IMG/VR virus record: IMGVR_UViG_3300047409_000726
Span: 16,265 to 80,264 of that record
Strand: one strand, 5' to 3'
Length of the DNA: 64,000 bases
Source: a virus
The notes beneath the pieces were generated by a model, which saw nothing but the letters and a program-made list of their open reading frames with translations, ran no database searches and was not told the origin of the DNA. The position numbers and the translations under genes are program-made. Shown in pieces: positions 16,904 through 24,578 of this stretch (position 1 is its first letter; every line of letters begins with the position of its first letter).

Positions 16904-17377
16904 ATGAAGAGCATCGTTCAAGATTGGGCCTGCAAGCTCGGGCTTCGTCACCAGGGCGTCTTGATGACAGCGATCCGTGGTTGCGACGGGCTCGAGAAGA
17001 ACCACATCTCCAAGCGTGTCGCGCGACAGCTTCGCGCCGACGTTCTCAATTCTCACGTCGGCGATCCTCGAAAGTCGCGGTCGTTCATCCAAGTTTTCGA
17101 CGAGGGCGTCTTCACCGACATGATCGAGGAGCTCACGAGCGAGCTCGACGTTTACCCGCTCCACTACATCATGCACCTCGCGCACGCGGCAGAGGTGCTC
17201 GGATACAAGCACCCGGACCTAAACACGAACACGCGATGGCGGATCCTCTACTTTCGGGTCTGCAAGCGGCTGCACGTGAATCCGGAAACGGAAGAACAAC
17301 TCGATCGCCGCCTCGGTGCTTCCGAGGAAGAGTTTGCGGCGGACGGGAACAACGTGAACGATCTCATCCCTAACTGA
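16904..17377 (+). CDS. Conserved-type phage protein (157 aa)
   Basis: Starts two bases after the previous stop. All-alpha composition; KLGLRHQGVLMTAIRGCDG, PLHYIMHLAHAAEVLGYKHP and an acidic C-terminus resemble a recurring phage hypothetical family of unknown role. No catalytic motif seen. Confidence 0.72.
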   Translation: MKSIVQDWACKLGLRHQGVLMTAIRGCDGLEKNHISKRVARQLRADVLNSHVGDPRKSRSFIQVFDEGVFTDMIEELTSELDVYPLHYIMHLAHAAEVLGYKHPDLNTNTRWRILYFRVCKRLHVNPETEEQLDRRLGASEEEFAADGNNVNDLIPN

Positions 17378-17386
17378 AAGGAAACC

Positions 17387-17410
17387 ATGAAGAAGCCCAA
17401 GTGGGAATGA
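17387..17410 (+). CDS. Possible leader mini-ORF (7 aa, MKKPKWE)
   Basis: ATG 17387 has a good Shine-Dalgarno (AAAGGAAACC) and its TGA overlaps the ATG of the next gene (ATGA). It may exist only to deliver ribosomes to 17407, or be the remnant of a displaced start. Confidence 0.35.
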   Translation: MKKPKWE

Positions 17411-17826
17411 TGTCGAAGAGCCCGAGCCCGCAGAAGAAGCCCTGTCCGCAAGTCCACCCGAACGGCGAGCGCTGCGCTCTCGAAGCCGGGCACGAAGGCA
17501 ATCACCAACTCTCGTACGCGCATCGGTGTCACGCCCGTGGTTGCGCCGCTCGCGTTCGCCCAGAGATGTTGATGTGTCGTTCGTGTTGGTTCCGTGTCCC
17601 TAGGCGGATTCAGAGCGCCGTCTATGCCGCCTACCGCCGCGGCCAGTGCGACGACATGAACCCAAGTGAGTCTTGGCACGAAGCGGCCGACGCGGCGATC
17701 GGCTACGTCGCGACGCTCGACGACGAGCCGTTACGTGTCTCGGAGATGAACGCTTTGAGGAAGTTCGGATACATGGTTCAGGAATCGAACGGCGGGCTCA
17801 GGGCTGTGCTCGTCGGGAGGGCGTAG
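17407..17826 (+). CDS. Zinc-finger protein of phage C..GC..C..C type
   Basis: 139 aa (MMSKSPSPQ start, coupled to the mini-ORF). A Cys/His segment CALEAGHEGNH is followed by CHARGCAARVRPEMLMCRSC, then VPRRIQSAVYAAYRRGQ, a small zinc domain that recurs at 27375-27656. Unknown; nucleic-acid binding is plausible. Confidence 0.7.
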   Translation: MMSKSPSPQKKPCPQVHPNGERCALEAGHEGNHQLSYAHRCHARGCAARVRPEMLMCRSCWFRVPRRIQSAVYAAYRRGQCDDMNPSESWHEAADAAIGYVATLDDEPLRVSEMNALRKFGYMVQESNGGLRAVLVGRA

Positions 17827-17829
17827 GCG

Positions 17830-18033
17830 ATGTCTCCTCTCGTGTTGATAGTTCTCGAGTGCGATGAGTGCTCTAGAACGACCAAAGGATCAGCGCGAAT
17901 TCGGGTCGCCGAAAACGGAATCGAGATCGAGTACTACGATATCTGCGTTGTCAGGGGCAGCGATTGGTTGTTCGAGGAGTTGTTTCAAAGAGCGTTTTGT
18001 CCGAAGCACGGGAAAGAGAGACGAAAACGATGA
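17830..18033 (+). CDS. Small zinc-ribbon protein (67 aa)
   Basis: LECDECSRTTKG and FCPKHG give CxxC plus CxxH, one probable zinc site. Unknown. Three bases after the preceding stop. Confidence 0.68.
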   Translation: MSPLVLIVLECDECSRTTKGSARIRVAENGIEIEYYDICVVRGSDWLFEELFQRAFCPKHGKERRKR

Positions 18034-18194
18034 CACGTCGAAGCGACATGATGCTCGAGGACATCTTCGGGTGCGACCACACGCCGGAGACGCCTATCGT
18101 CGACGATTCGGGTGAGATTCTCTACTGGGTGTGTCGTTGTGGGAAGATGCATTCGGTACCTGAGAAAACCGCTCAAGAAAAGGAAGAGCCTTGA
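18030..18194 (+). CDS. Small protein with CRCG motif (54 aa)
   Basis: ATGA overlap. An acidic 54-aa protein; GCDHTPETP and YWVCRCGKMH give four possible metal ligands. Unknown. Confidence 0.62.
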   Translation: MTRRSDMMLEDIFGCDHTPETPIVDDSGEILYWVCRCGKMHSVPEKTAQEKEEP

Positions 18195-18544
18195 AAGTAA
18201 TCTACTTGGCACACCCACTCAGCGCCCCCACCCAAGAGGGCATCGACGAAAACCGCCGCAGGGCCGCGCTGTGGGCCGCGTGGGCACTCACGGTGTGCGG
18301 CGTTTCGCCGGTCTGCTCATGGATCGTGCTCACGGGCGTGCTCCCTGAGACGTCCGAGAACCGCAGGCTCGGGCTCGAAGCCGACAAGGCGCAGGTCGCG
18401 CTCTGTGATGAGCTCTGGTACGTCGGCGGGCGCATCTCGAGCGGCATGCGTGAGGAAGCCACCGTCGCGAAGAAGATCGTCGACTTGACGCACTTGGGAG
18501 AACGTCCGCCCAACGGTGTCCTGACGATGCTCGAACAGCAATGA
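18191..18544 (+). CDS. DUF4406-like (nucleoside 2-deoxyribosyltransferase fold) protein, copy 1
   Basis: 117 aa, TTG start (TTGA overlap). VIYLAHPLSAPTQEGIDENR, then CSWIVLTGVLPETSENRRLG and EATVAKKIVDLTH, match the short nucleoside 2-deoxyribosyltransferase-like family common in phages. Family members cleave or exchange N-glycosidic bonds of deoxynucleosides; the role here is inferred as nucleotide salvage. A paralogue is encoded at 19514-19975, and both precede a ribbon-helix-helix gene. Confidence 0.75.
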   Translation: MKVIYLAHPLSAPTQEGIDENRRRAALWAAWALTVCGVSPVCSWIVLTGVLPETSENRRLGLEADKAQVALCDELWYVGGRISSGMREEATVAKKIVDLTHLGERPPNGVLTMLEQQ

Positions 18545-18816
18545 CGATTGATCTCTCCACCCGCCCCCTAACCGACGGCGAGCTCGTTCGGCTTAAGGCG
18601 CGCCTACGTGAGTTCCGGTTCCAAGCGACGGCAGCCCGAGCGCTAGGCGTGTCCGTTGAGACGATCCAGGGCGCGCTCGAGGGGAAACGGGTGCAGTGCG
18701 CGAAGCGAGAAAAACTTCTTGCCAACCCCCTGTCACTCGCTGTACCTTGCGTGCTGCATGAGAAAACTGAAGAAGCCGCCGCGTCAAAAACAGATTCGGA
18801 TGGGCGAAGACCTTGA
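18541..18816 (+). CDS. Helix-turn-helix protein
   Basis: 91 aa, ATGA overlap. FQATAARALGVSVETIQGALEGKRV is a compact HTH of the type found in small phage regulators. Its C-terminal 20 codons overlap the start of the next gene. Possible early regulator. Confidence 0.68.
   Translation: MTIDLSTRPLTDGELVRLKARLREFRFQATAARALGVSVETIQGALEGKRVQCAKREKLLANPLSLAVPCVLHEKTEEAAASKTDSDGRRP
18719..18746 (+). promoter_or_regulatory. Candidate promoter of RHH gene, copy 1
   Basis: TTGCCA (18719-18724), 16 bp, TGTACC (18741-18746), ATG 39 bp from the start of TTGCCA. The same arrangement (TTGCCA, 16 bp, TATCGT, ATG at 38 bp) precedes the paralogue at 19999, so it was either kept after duplication or is functional. 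It lies inside the HTH coding sequence. Confidence 0.35.
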
Positions 18817-18943
18817 AGCGCAGATTCATGAGTACCGAAAGATGCTCACCGACCAGACTGGAATCGAGGCTACGTTTTCTGACGCGACGCGAGCGCTTAT
18901 CCGGAAGGGCCTCAAGACTTTGGGGATCAAGGCGTTCCGATGA
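18758..18943 (+). CDS. Ribbon-helix-helix-like regulator, copy 1
   Basis: 61 aa, overlapping the HTH gene by 59 bp. KQIRMGEDLEAQIHEYRKML, then TFSDATRALIRKGLKTLGI, has the RHH/CopG pattern: a beta strand, two helices, and the S.A.R.LI.KGL ending. Close relative of 19999-20214. Probably DNA-binding and possibly autoregulated. Confidence 0.68.
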   Translation: MRKLKKPPRQKQIRMGEDLEAQIHEYRKMLTDQTGIEATFSDATRALIRKGLKTLGIKAFR

Positions 18944-19179
18944 AGTTCTCTCGCGTCAGTCGCAAGCTACCCGTCGGAGTCGTGATTCACACCGACGTGC
19001 ACGAGACGGCGAAGATGTTCGACAGTCTGTTCCGGACCGGAACGACGAAACAAATGAAAGTGGAGTCGAACACGCCGATGACGTTGACGCTCGAGGTACC
19101 TGACGGTCACGACAAAGCAGTTGCCGCGGCGCTTCGAGAGATGGCGAACGAGCTGGACGGGATCAAGGCGCAGCGATGA
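18940..19179 (+). CDS. Small protein of unknown function (79 aa)
   Basis: ATGA overlap. Alpha/beta composition (GVVIHTDVHETAKMFDSLF, MTLTLEVPDGHDKAV). Unknown. It separates the two halves of the duplicated cassette. Confidence 0.65.
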   Translation: MKFSRVSRKLPVGVVIHTDVHETAKMFDSLFRTGTTKQMKVESNTPMTLTLEVPDGHDKAVAAALREMANELDGIKAQR

Positions 19180-19517
19180 GCGACACCGAGAACAAGTTGC
19201 GGCTGTTTGCGAAGATCCTCTGCGAGCTGGCCTGGGATCAAGATCCGCCGAGCGGCTACTTCGAGACTTCTCTCGATGACGCTCTCACGGAGCACAACAT
19301 GACCCGCGACGGCCTAGACGCACTCGCCAAAGAGCTCGGGTTCGAGTGGCGATGCCAGGACGAGCCGGATGATCCGAAAACTCTTTGCAAAGCTTGCGGT
19401 GGCGGCTTCTTCGGCAGTCGGACCCGTAACCTCTGTTGCTGCGCGGAGGGCGCGAAAGTCGATCGTGGGGCCGAGCTTCGAGAGAAGCTTCGACGATTGG
19501 AAGGAGCCCTCATATGA
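19176..19517 (+). CDS. Zinc-binding small protein (113 aa)
   Basis: ATGA overlap. Helical N-terminus, then LCKACGGGFFGSRTRNLCCC, a probable zinc knuckle, and a charged C-terminal helix. Unknown. Confidence 0.65.
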   Translation: MSDTENKLRLFAKILCELAWDQDPPSGYFETSLDDALTEHNMTRDGLDALAKELGFEWRCQDEPDDPKTLCKACGGGFFGSRTRNLCCCAEGAKVDRGAELREKLRRLEGALI

Positions 19518-19975
19518 TCGCCGCCTATCTTGCCCACCAACTTTCCGCTCTGACCCGTGAGGGTATCGAGCAGAACCGTCGCAACGCCGCGAAGTGGGCC
19601 GCGTGGCTCTGGCGGCAAGGCTTCTCGGTCGAGTGTTCGTGGATCGTCTGCACCGGCGAGCTTGAGGAGACACCGGAGAACCGCGAGCTTGGGCTCAAGT
19701 CTGATTGCGAGCAGGTTCGTCGATGCGACGTCATGGTCCTCTGCGGCCCGCGCATCTCGAGAGGCATGCTCATCGAGGCCGGCGCGGCGAAGCTCATCGT
19801 CGACTTCACGCATCTCGGGCTGTCGCTTCCGAGCGAAGATCTCGAGTGGTGCGACGGCATGCCGGCCACGCTCGCCCACGTCGATGAGATGGCTGCGGCG
19901 TACAATCCGAGCGGGCCGGAGCTCGTGCAAAGCGATCAGCTCGAGATCGATAAAAACAGGTTGCCATTTACGTAG
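19514..19975 (+). CDS. DUF4406-like (nucleoside 2-deoxyribosyltransferase fold) protein, copy 2
   Basis: 153 aa, ATGA overlap. IAAYLAHQLSALTREGIEQN, ECSWIVCTGELEETPENREL, then RISRGMLIEAGAAKLIVDFT align with 18191-18544 along their length; this copy has about 35 extra C-terminal residues. Possible role in deoxynucleoside turnover; active-site assignment not made. Confidence 0.75.
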   Translation: MIAAYLAHQLSALTREGIEQNRRNAAKWAAWLWRQGFSVECSWIVCTGELEETPENRELGLKSDCEQVRRCDVMVLCGPRISRGMLIEAGAAKLIVDFTHLGLSLPSEDLEWCDGMPATLAHVDEMAAAYNPSGPELVQSDQLEIDKNRLPFT

Positions 19976-19988
19976 ACCGTTGTATCGT
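19961..19988 (+). promoter_or_regulatory. Candidate promoter of RHH gene, copy 2
   Basis: TTGCCA (19961-19966), 16 bp, TATCGT (19983-19988), then ATG 19999. The leader would be only a few bases. Matches the arrangement upstream of the copy-1 RHH gene. Confidence 0.4.
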
Positions 19989-19998
19989 TTCGTAGCTC

Positions 19999-20214
19999 AT
20001 GCCATCACCGTCGAAGACCAAAAAACACTGGAAGCAGGGGTTTAAGGTCAAGCACCACTCGCTCGGAGCACCCGTGCAGCTTCGTCTGAGCGAAGATCTC
20101 AAAACCCGTATTCTCATGTACCAGGTGCAGGTGTTCAACAAGCTCGGCGTCGAGATGTCTTTCTCTGTGGCTTTGCGTTCGCTCATCGAGAAGGGACTAG
20201 AGGCTTCCCAATGA
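19999..20214 (+). CDS. Ribbon-helix-helix-like regulator, copy 2
   Basis: 71 aa. Basic N-terminus (PSKTKKHWKQGFKVKHH), then VQLRLSEDLKTRILMYQVQ and SFSVALRSLIEKGLEASQ, an RHH pattern paralogous to 18758-18943. Downstream of a DUF4406-like gene as in copy 1, so the pair was duplicated together. Confidence 0.68.
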   Translation: MPSPSKTKKHWKQGFKVKHHSLGAPVQLRLSEDLKTRILMYQVQVFNKLGVEMSFSVALRSLIEKGLEASQ

Positions 20215-20549
20215 CCCCCCGCGCGTCAGTCGGTGCCGTTCTCGCCTCTGCCCTTCGCAAGGTCGTGGGAAACCACCTCTCGCGTAGCGGTCTCGGACAC
20301 GTCTGGAAGGACGATTTCACATGGCTCGAACTCGCGCGAGAAATTGATGCGGCTCTGCGCGGTCATCTAGTGCTTGTCGACAAGAAGATCTACGACGAGC
20401 TCGTTGCCGACGCGAATCAGATGCGTTACGCCCGCAAGTGCATCGAGGAGTACAAGGCGCGACTTCCACCGGACAAGAAGAAGGATGGGGTAAAAAACCC
20501 TTACGTGCGATGGGCGCTCGAACACATGCCGCCGAAGGAGGGGACGTGA
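20211..20549 (+). CDS. Small protein of unknown function (112 aa)
   Basis: ATGA overlap. Mostly helical; basic C-terminal region with PPDKKKDGVKNPYVRWAL. No recognised domain. Confidence 0.65.
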   Translation: MTPRASVGAVLASALRKVVGNHLSRSGLGHVWKDDFTWLELAREIDAALRGHLVLVDKKIYDELVADANQMRYARKCIEEYKARLPPDKKKDGVKNPYVRWALEHMPPKEGT

Positions 20550-20890
20550 GCAAGAAGAAGGATCCTCGCTCGTCGTTTCTCAATGTCGACGATGATGAAC
20601 TCGGAAGAGTAGATTTGCACCACGTGGGGGCGTGGAAACGTGTGCCGTCAACACGCGAAATGTTGATCGACACACTCGCTGCTGCTACGAACGCGAAGCA
20701 CGCTATTGCGATCGTTGAAGCGCTTGAAGCGTACCTTGCGGAGCCTGCTGATCGTGTCGCTGGATTAATTGTCTTGCCTCCTGATCCTAGCCAAGAACTA
20801 CGTGTGCTTCGTAGAGAGCGTGATGAAGCCGTAGCCCGCGCTGAGAAGGCTGAACAAGAGTTGGCGAAACGTGACGAGGAGGGCTCGTGA
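20546..20890 (+). CDS. Coiled-coil small protein (114 aa)
   Basis: GTGA overlap. The C-terminal LRVLRRERDEAVARAEKAEQ is a strong heptad helix. Unknown; may oligomerise. Confidence 0.62.
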   Translation: MSKKKDPRSSFLNVDDDELGRVDLHHVGAWKRVPSTREMLIDTLAAATNAKHAIAIVEALEAYLAEPADRVAGLIVLPPDPSQELRVLRRERDEAVARAEKAEQELAKRDEEGS

Positions 20891-21186
20891 GCAAGAAGGA
20901 CCAGATCCGAATCGGCCAAGAGGTCGGCCCCAACACGCGCCTCGTCGAGCGCCGCAAGAACGGCCGCACGAGTGTCGGCACGCTCACGCCGATGAAGGAC
21001 GGACAATCGCTTCTCACCGGCGCGGAGATCGTGAAGGTCTCCCTCGACGAAGACGACGAGTGGCACGACGTCGAGACGATCTACGCGCCTGAGCCGGCGC
21101 TCAGCGGGCCGCCGCAGGTCGCGACGCCCGCGTACAAGAAGGGCTACGACCGGATTTTTGGAAAGCAGAAGGTGGGGCTCGCGTGA
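20887..21186 (+). CDS. Small beta-rich protein (99 aa)
   Basis: GTG start, GTGA overlap. Residues 5-65 (IRIGQEVGPNTRLVERRKNG, LTPMKDGQSLLTGAEIVKV) suggest an SH3-like small barrel. Unknown. Confidence 0.62.
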   Translation: MSKKDQIRIGQEVGPNTRLVERRKNGRTSVGTLTPMKDGQSLLTGAEIVKVSLDEDDEWHDVETIYAPEPALSGPPQVATPAYKKGYDRIFGKQKVGLA

Positions 21187-21503
21187 GGTTCTTGCCGGAA
21201 GGTCGAACGTCGATGAAGTCGCGCTATCGCTACGCGCTTCGGACTCTCACAAGTCCACCACAGCGCCTCACGCTTGAGGCCGGACCGTTTGATGCCTCAG
21301 AGGCAATGGATTTCGGAGAAGCGGAAGCGAATAAACAGACCGTGCTCACCGGGCGCGAGTGGGTGTACGACTACCAGAGGATTGTCGAGGCTCAACCGGG
21401 GTCGCCGCGCGTTTCGTTGCTCATGCCTGAGTACGTCATGCATTTGTTGGCGGTCGTGATCTTCGTGTTGACAGCGATCATGATTTTCGAACGTTGCACG
21501 TGA
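21183..21503 (+). CDS. Tail-anchored small membrane protein (106 aa)
   Basis: GTGA overlap. Soluble N-terminal 80 residues, then one predicted transmembrane helix HLLAVVIFVLTAIMIF and a short ERCT end. Unknown. Confidence 0.66.
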   Translation: MRFLPEGRTSMKSRYRYALRTLTSPPQRLTLEAGPFDASEAMDFGEAEANKQTVLTGREWVYDYQRIVEAQPGSPRVSLLMPEYVMHLLAVVIFVLTAIMIFERCT

Positions 21504-21519
21504 AAGGATCGAAGTAAAA

Positions 21520-21771
21520 ATGGCTACTAGAGACGCAAAAGAAAAAGAGCTGTGGGCCGCGTTCGCGGTGGCGGCGATGCAGTCGTACAGCCCCGACGTC
21601 GCCGACGCCGACGACATGGATGAAGTGATCGACGGCATGGTCGAGGTCGCGTCGACGTTCGCCGACGCGATGCTCGACGCTATGGACGCGCGGTACACCG
21701 AGAAGGGGCGCCGGGGCGCCAAGCGTCGCCGCGCGAGTGACGCGGACGATGATGACGACGAGGACGACTAG
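21520..21771 (+). CDS. Small acidic-tailed protein (83 aa)
   Basis: Helical protein ending in RRGAKRRRASDADDDDDEDD, a basic patch followed by an acidic tail. ATG preceded by AAAGGATCGAAGTAAAA. Unknown. Confidence 0.65.
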   Translation: MATRDAKEKELWAAFAVAAMQSYSPDVADADDMDEVIDGMVEVASTFADAMLDAMDARYTEKGRRGAKRRRASDADDDDDEDD

Positions 21772-22071
21772 ATGGCGAACTTGAAAGAAGAGAAGCGCCA
21801 GAAGGCGAAAAAGCTCATCGAGCTCGCGTTTGACAACCCCGACAGCGAAGAGGGGGACGCGGCCGCGTGGCGCGCGCTTCGCATCATCCGGAAGTATAAG
21901 TTGCTCGACACGCCACCGCTCGACGGCATTCTCGAGAACGAAACCGTGCGCGCGGTGAAGAACGTCGCCGACGTGGTCACGAATCCCGAGTTCGTCGGCA
22001 ATTTGAAAAGTCTCGGGCAAACGCTCGGGGGGTTGGCGGCGGCAGCCAAGGCACGGAGGCGACGAGGATGA
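21772..22071 (+). CDS. DUF2786-like small protein (99 aa)
   Basis: Starts directly after the previous stop. Residues 10-50 (KAKKLIELAFDN, then EEGDAAAWRALRIIRKYKLL) look like the helical DUF2786-type N-domain. Gly/Ala and Arg C-terminus (LGGLAAAAKARRRRG). Unknown. Confidence 0.65.
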   Translation: MANLKEEKRQKAKKLIELAFDNPDSEEGDAAAWRALRIIRKYKLLDTPPLDGILENETVRAVKNVADVVTNPEFVGNLKSLGQTLGGLAAAAKARRRRG

Positions 22072-22475
22072 CAACAAAATTGATCCGTTCGTGTACCGCG
22101 TGCGGGACTTCGTTAGGTGAAGGTCATGAACGAGGCCCGTGGGTTTCGTTTTCTTTCAGTTTGGAAATGTTCCCAGGATATTCAGACTCGAAAGCTGTGC
22201 AAAGCAGTGAACACATCGACGTGTGCTCTGGTGCGTGTGCGAGAGAAGTGCTCGACAAAGCGGTTCGCGAATTCGAAGAATGCGTCACCGAGAAGCTAGC
22301 AGCAAACAGTACCGGCTCTGGCAATTTCTCGGGACCGTGCCCAGGTTGTGGGAATGCGCTGACGATTAACATGTCCGGTGGTGTAGATGTGGCACGACAC
22401 GTCGGACGATCTTGTGAATGGTTCAGTTCACGTCCGCTTTTCAAGATACTTGAACTAGTTCGGAGTGGAGTGTGA
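22068..22475 (+). CDS. Double zinc-ribbon small protein (135 aa)
   Basis: ATGA overlap. Two Cys clusters: SCTACGTSLGEG with HIDVCSGAC (about 9-55) and GPCPGCGNALT with RSCEWF (about 88-120). Unknown; candidate nucleic-acid binder. Confidence 0.66.
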   Translation: MTTKLIRSCTACGTSLGEGHERGPWVSFSFSLEMFPGYSDSKAVQSSEHIDVCSGACAREVLDKAVREFEECVTEKLAANSTGSGNFSGPCPGCGNALTINMSGGVDVARHVGRSCEWFSSRPLFKILELVRSGV

Positions 22476-22882
22476 CCGGCTCCGGCGACTTCTCGATCGG
22501 CAGCAAAGTCTGGCCGGGCACCTCGAAGCTTCTCGAAGAGATGGGCGAGCTTCAACAGGTGCTCGGTAAGCTCATCGCCGTCGCGGGGAGCACCGAGCAT
22601 TGGGACGGTGACCTCAGACCGAGGCTCATCGAAGAGATCGGTGACGTCTCAGCAGCGCTTGGTTTTTTCATGGAGCAGAACTTCGTGGGCGATGAATCTT
22701 TGATCGCTAATAGAATCGTGGAGAAGCTTCGACTCTTTCGAAAGTGGCACACCGGGCAAGATCAACACATTCGATGCTCTGGGCGCAGTCCTATGGGAAA
22801 TCGATGCGAAAAATTCAGCGGTCATCTTGGCTCGTGTCACGCGAATGACGGCGAGCACGTCGAAGATTGGATGAACACATGA
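22472..22882 (+). CDS. MazG-type NTP pyrophosphohydrolase with C-terminal zinc tail
   Basis: 136 aa, GTG start. Canonical all-alpha NTP-PPase: LLEEMGELQQVLGKL (EExxE) and RLIEEIGDVSAALGFF (ExxD, with a further E). The C-terminal 40 residues contain IRCSGRSPMGNRCEKFSGHL and CHANDGEH, a possible zinc clip. Hydrolyses nucleoside triphosphates, limiting dUTP or modified dNTPs, next to dCMP deaminase. Confidence 0.82.
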   Translation: MTGSGDFSIGSKVWPGTSKLLEEMGELQQVLGKLIAVAGSTEHWDGDLRPRLIEEIGDVSAALGFFMEQNFVGDESLIANRIVEKLRLFRKWHTGQDQHIRCSGRSPMGNRCEKFSGHLGSCHANDGEHVEDWMNT

Positions 22883-23328
22883 GACCGACTTGGCCCGAAA
22901 CTTGGATGTCGATCGCGCGTGTCATCGCCGAGCGATCCTACGACCCTCGCCTCAAGGTCGGCGCGATCATCGTCACGAGCGACAACACACAGATGCTCTC
23001 CGGCGGCTACAACGGTAACTACGCCGGTGGCCCACACGAGCACGAGTCGCCTGAGCCTGGGCAGAGTGGGTTTATCCACGCCGAGGTGAACGCGCTCGTG
23101 AAGCTCGACTTCAACAACCCGAAAGAGAAACACCTGTACCTCACGCATTCGCCGTGCAGAATGTGCGCAAAACTCATCATCAACGCCGGCATCAAGCGTG
23201 TGGTGTACGGCGAGGCGTACCGAGACCCGAGTGGTGTGAAGCTCTTGCAGGGGGTTGGCGTCGATACGTATTCGTTTGAAGATGCTGTTTGGGCTGCGAA
23301 GAATCCGGGTGCTGGGCCGTCTCGATGA
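22879..23328 (+). CDS. Deoxycytidylate deaminase
   Basis: 149 aa, ATGA overlap with MazG. Zinc motif FIHAEVNAL (HAE) and SPCRMCAKLI (PCxxC), typical of dCMP deaminases; also YDPRLKVGAIIVT and GYNGNYAGGPHE. Converts dCMP to dUMP, the ThyX substrate, linking this block to the minus-strand operon. Confidence 0.94.
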   Translation: MRPTWPETWMSIARVIAERSYDPRLKVGAIIVTSDNTQMLSGGYNGNYAGGPHEHESPEPGQSGFIHAEVNALVKLDFNNPKEKHLYLTHSPCRMCAKLIINAGIKRVVYGEAYRDPSGVKLLQGVGVDTYSFEDAVWAAKNPGAGPSR

Positions 23329-23474
23329 AAATTCTTGTGCCGTTTTGGTCTTGTGACGTTCCCGTACCGGTGTGCTCGTCAAGATCACGTGACGGGTTGC
23401 GGTATGCGGTTGGACACTATTTTTGGAAGGACAGATTGAAATTTATTCACCATCGCATACCGTGTACACCGTGA
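23325..23474 (+). CDS. Small protein of unknown function (49 aa)
   Basis: ATGA overlap with dCMP deaminase, and its stop overlaps the next start (GTGA), the operon's usual arrangement. Contains FWSCDVPVPVCSS and HRIPC. Unknown. Confidence 0.5.
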   Translation: MKILVPFWSCDVPVPVCSSRSRDGLRYAVGHYFWKDRLKFIHHRIPCTP

Positions 23475-23833
23475 AAATCCACCGCTCCACCGGCTACATT
23501 CACATCGATCTCTCCGGGGCCGAGGCTGCGGTGCTCTTCGAAGAGCTCGAGAACGTCCGCGGCGGATCGAAGCTCCCGAAGGTTCGTCAGGTGTGCGAGG
23601 GGCTCAAGGAGTCGCTCGGGCTCAATGCTCTGATGGCCGTGTCGGAGTCGTACAGGCGGAAATACGCCCCCAGGAAGACACTATCGCTCGTCGTCAACGA
23701 CGCGCCACGTGCCGATCACGCTCAACACGAAAAGCACGTGAGCCACGATCGCGGTGGCGATGGCGACGTGAGTACGAGGGACGCCACTGACGACCCACGC
23801 GAATGCGAGCGTGAGCCCTTGAACGATCGCTAG
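23471..23833 (+). CDS. Small protein, 3' end overlapping a convergent gene (120 aa)
   Basis: GTG 23471 chosen for the GTGA overlap. Residues 1-75 (STGYIHIDLSGAEAAVLFEE, KVRQVCEGLKESLGLNALM) look like a normal alpha/beta protein. The last 45 residues (His, Asp and Arg rich) lie antisense to the minus-strand gene 23681-23860 and look like accidental read-through, so the functional end may be shorter. Confidence 0.55.
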   Translation: MKIHRSTGYIHIDLSGAEAAVLFEELENVRGGSKLPKVRQVCEGLKESLGLNALMAVSESYRRKYAPRKTLSLVVNDAPRADHAQHEKHVSHDRGGDGDVSTRDATDDPRECEREPLNDR

Positions 23834-23860
23834 CCCCGTCAGGCGTGTGGCGCGGCTCAT
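23681..23860 (-). CDS. Two-TM small membrane protein (59 aa)
   Basis: ATGA overlap with the upstream minus gene. Two hydrophobic helices, LTGLAIVQGLTLAFAWVV and VAIATAIVAHVLFVLSVI, with a short loop and a charged end (VVDDER). Holin-sized, but the context gives no lysis clue. It overlaps the end of the plus gene by 153 bp, a convergent overlap. Confidence 0.68.
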   Translation of the reverse strand: MSRATRLTGLAIVQGLTLAFAWVVSGVPRTHVAIATAIVAHVLFVLSVIGTWRVVDDER

Positions 23861-24084
23861 GCCTCAGGTGCTCCGGGGATCTTCCGGTTCGTGATTATTT
23901 TGAGCGCGATCGAGAGCAGCGGGCCCTCGATGTGTTTCGGTACCAAGATGCCGAGTTCGCGCTGTGCCCGATCAAGCGCAGCGCCGAATGTTAGGTTGTT
24001 GTCGGCCGTGAGAATGTCGATGACCCTCTCGAGCACCGGTGCGCAGTGTCGCGCGTCGCGTAGCGCTTCTTCGACGGCTGTCAC
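23857..24084 (-). CDS. Small helical protein (75 aa)
   Basis: GTG 24084 overlaps the upstream TAG by one base. AVEEALRDARHCAPVLERVI, then NNLTFGAALDRAQRELGILV. Unknown. Confidence 0.6.
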   Translation of the reverse strand: MTAVEEALRDARHCAPVLERVIDILTADNNLTFGAALDRAQRELGILVPKHIEGPLLSIALKIITNRKIPGAPEA

Positions 24085-24578
24085 TAGTCGTCCCCGTTGA
24101 ACAACACGACCTGCGCAGCCTGCGCGCAGGCGTCCTGAAGCGATTCGCCTTGAAAGAACCCCTTCACTTCGTAGCCGTCGTTGGAGAGGCTTGCCTCGAA
24201 CATCTTGATCTCTCGCTTGCCTTCGGCGTTGACGCCCATCTCGATGGATCGGACGCCGGCCTCGCGTGCACGGAGCCACCGGTCGAGCGCTTCGAAGATC
24301 CGCACAGCTCCCTCGCCCTCGGCTTGGCGTATCTCGGCTTCTCGTGACTCGACCTGCGCGCGTACGGGCACGATGGTGACCGTTTTCATACGGAAGATGA
24401 GCTTACACGCTAGGTCGAGGTAGGCGCTCTCAGGGTTCGCTCGAACGTATAGCTCGTCGATCTCGTTGATGGTGTCGCGGAGCGCTTCTGCGAGCTCGTG
24501 AATCACGTCCTCGGACGTCATGGGAGCGGGGCGAGGGGGCGAGGAGTGTTTCGAGCGGGTAAGCGGGGCGTCGTTCAT
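24084..24578 (-). CDS. Phage protein of unknown function (164 aa)
   Basis: Helical N-terminal half (EDVIHELAEALRDTINEIDE), then EGAVRIFEALDRWLRAREAG. Start supported by AAAGGAACCCAAG directly upstream; that ribosome site lies in one of the interspersed repeats of 24579-25078. Unknown. Confidence 0.7.
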   Translation of the reverse strand: MNDAPLTRSKHSSPPRPAPMTSEDVIHELAEALRDTINEIDELYVRANPESAYLDLACKLIFRMKTVTIVPVRAQVESREAEIRQAEGEGAVRIFEALDRWLRAREAGVRSIEMGVNAEGKREIKMFEASLSNDGYEVKGFFQGESLQDACAQAAQVVLFNGDD

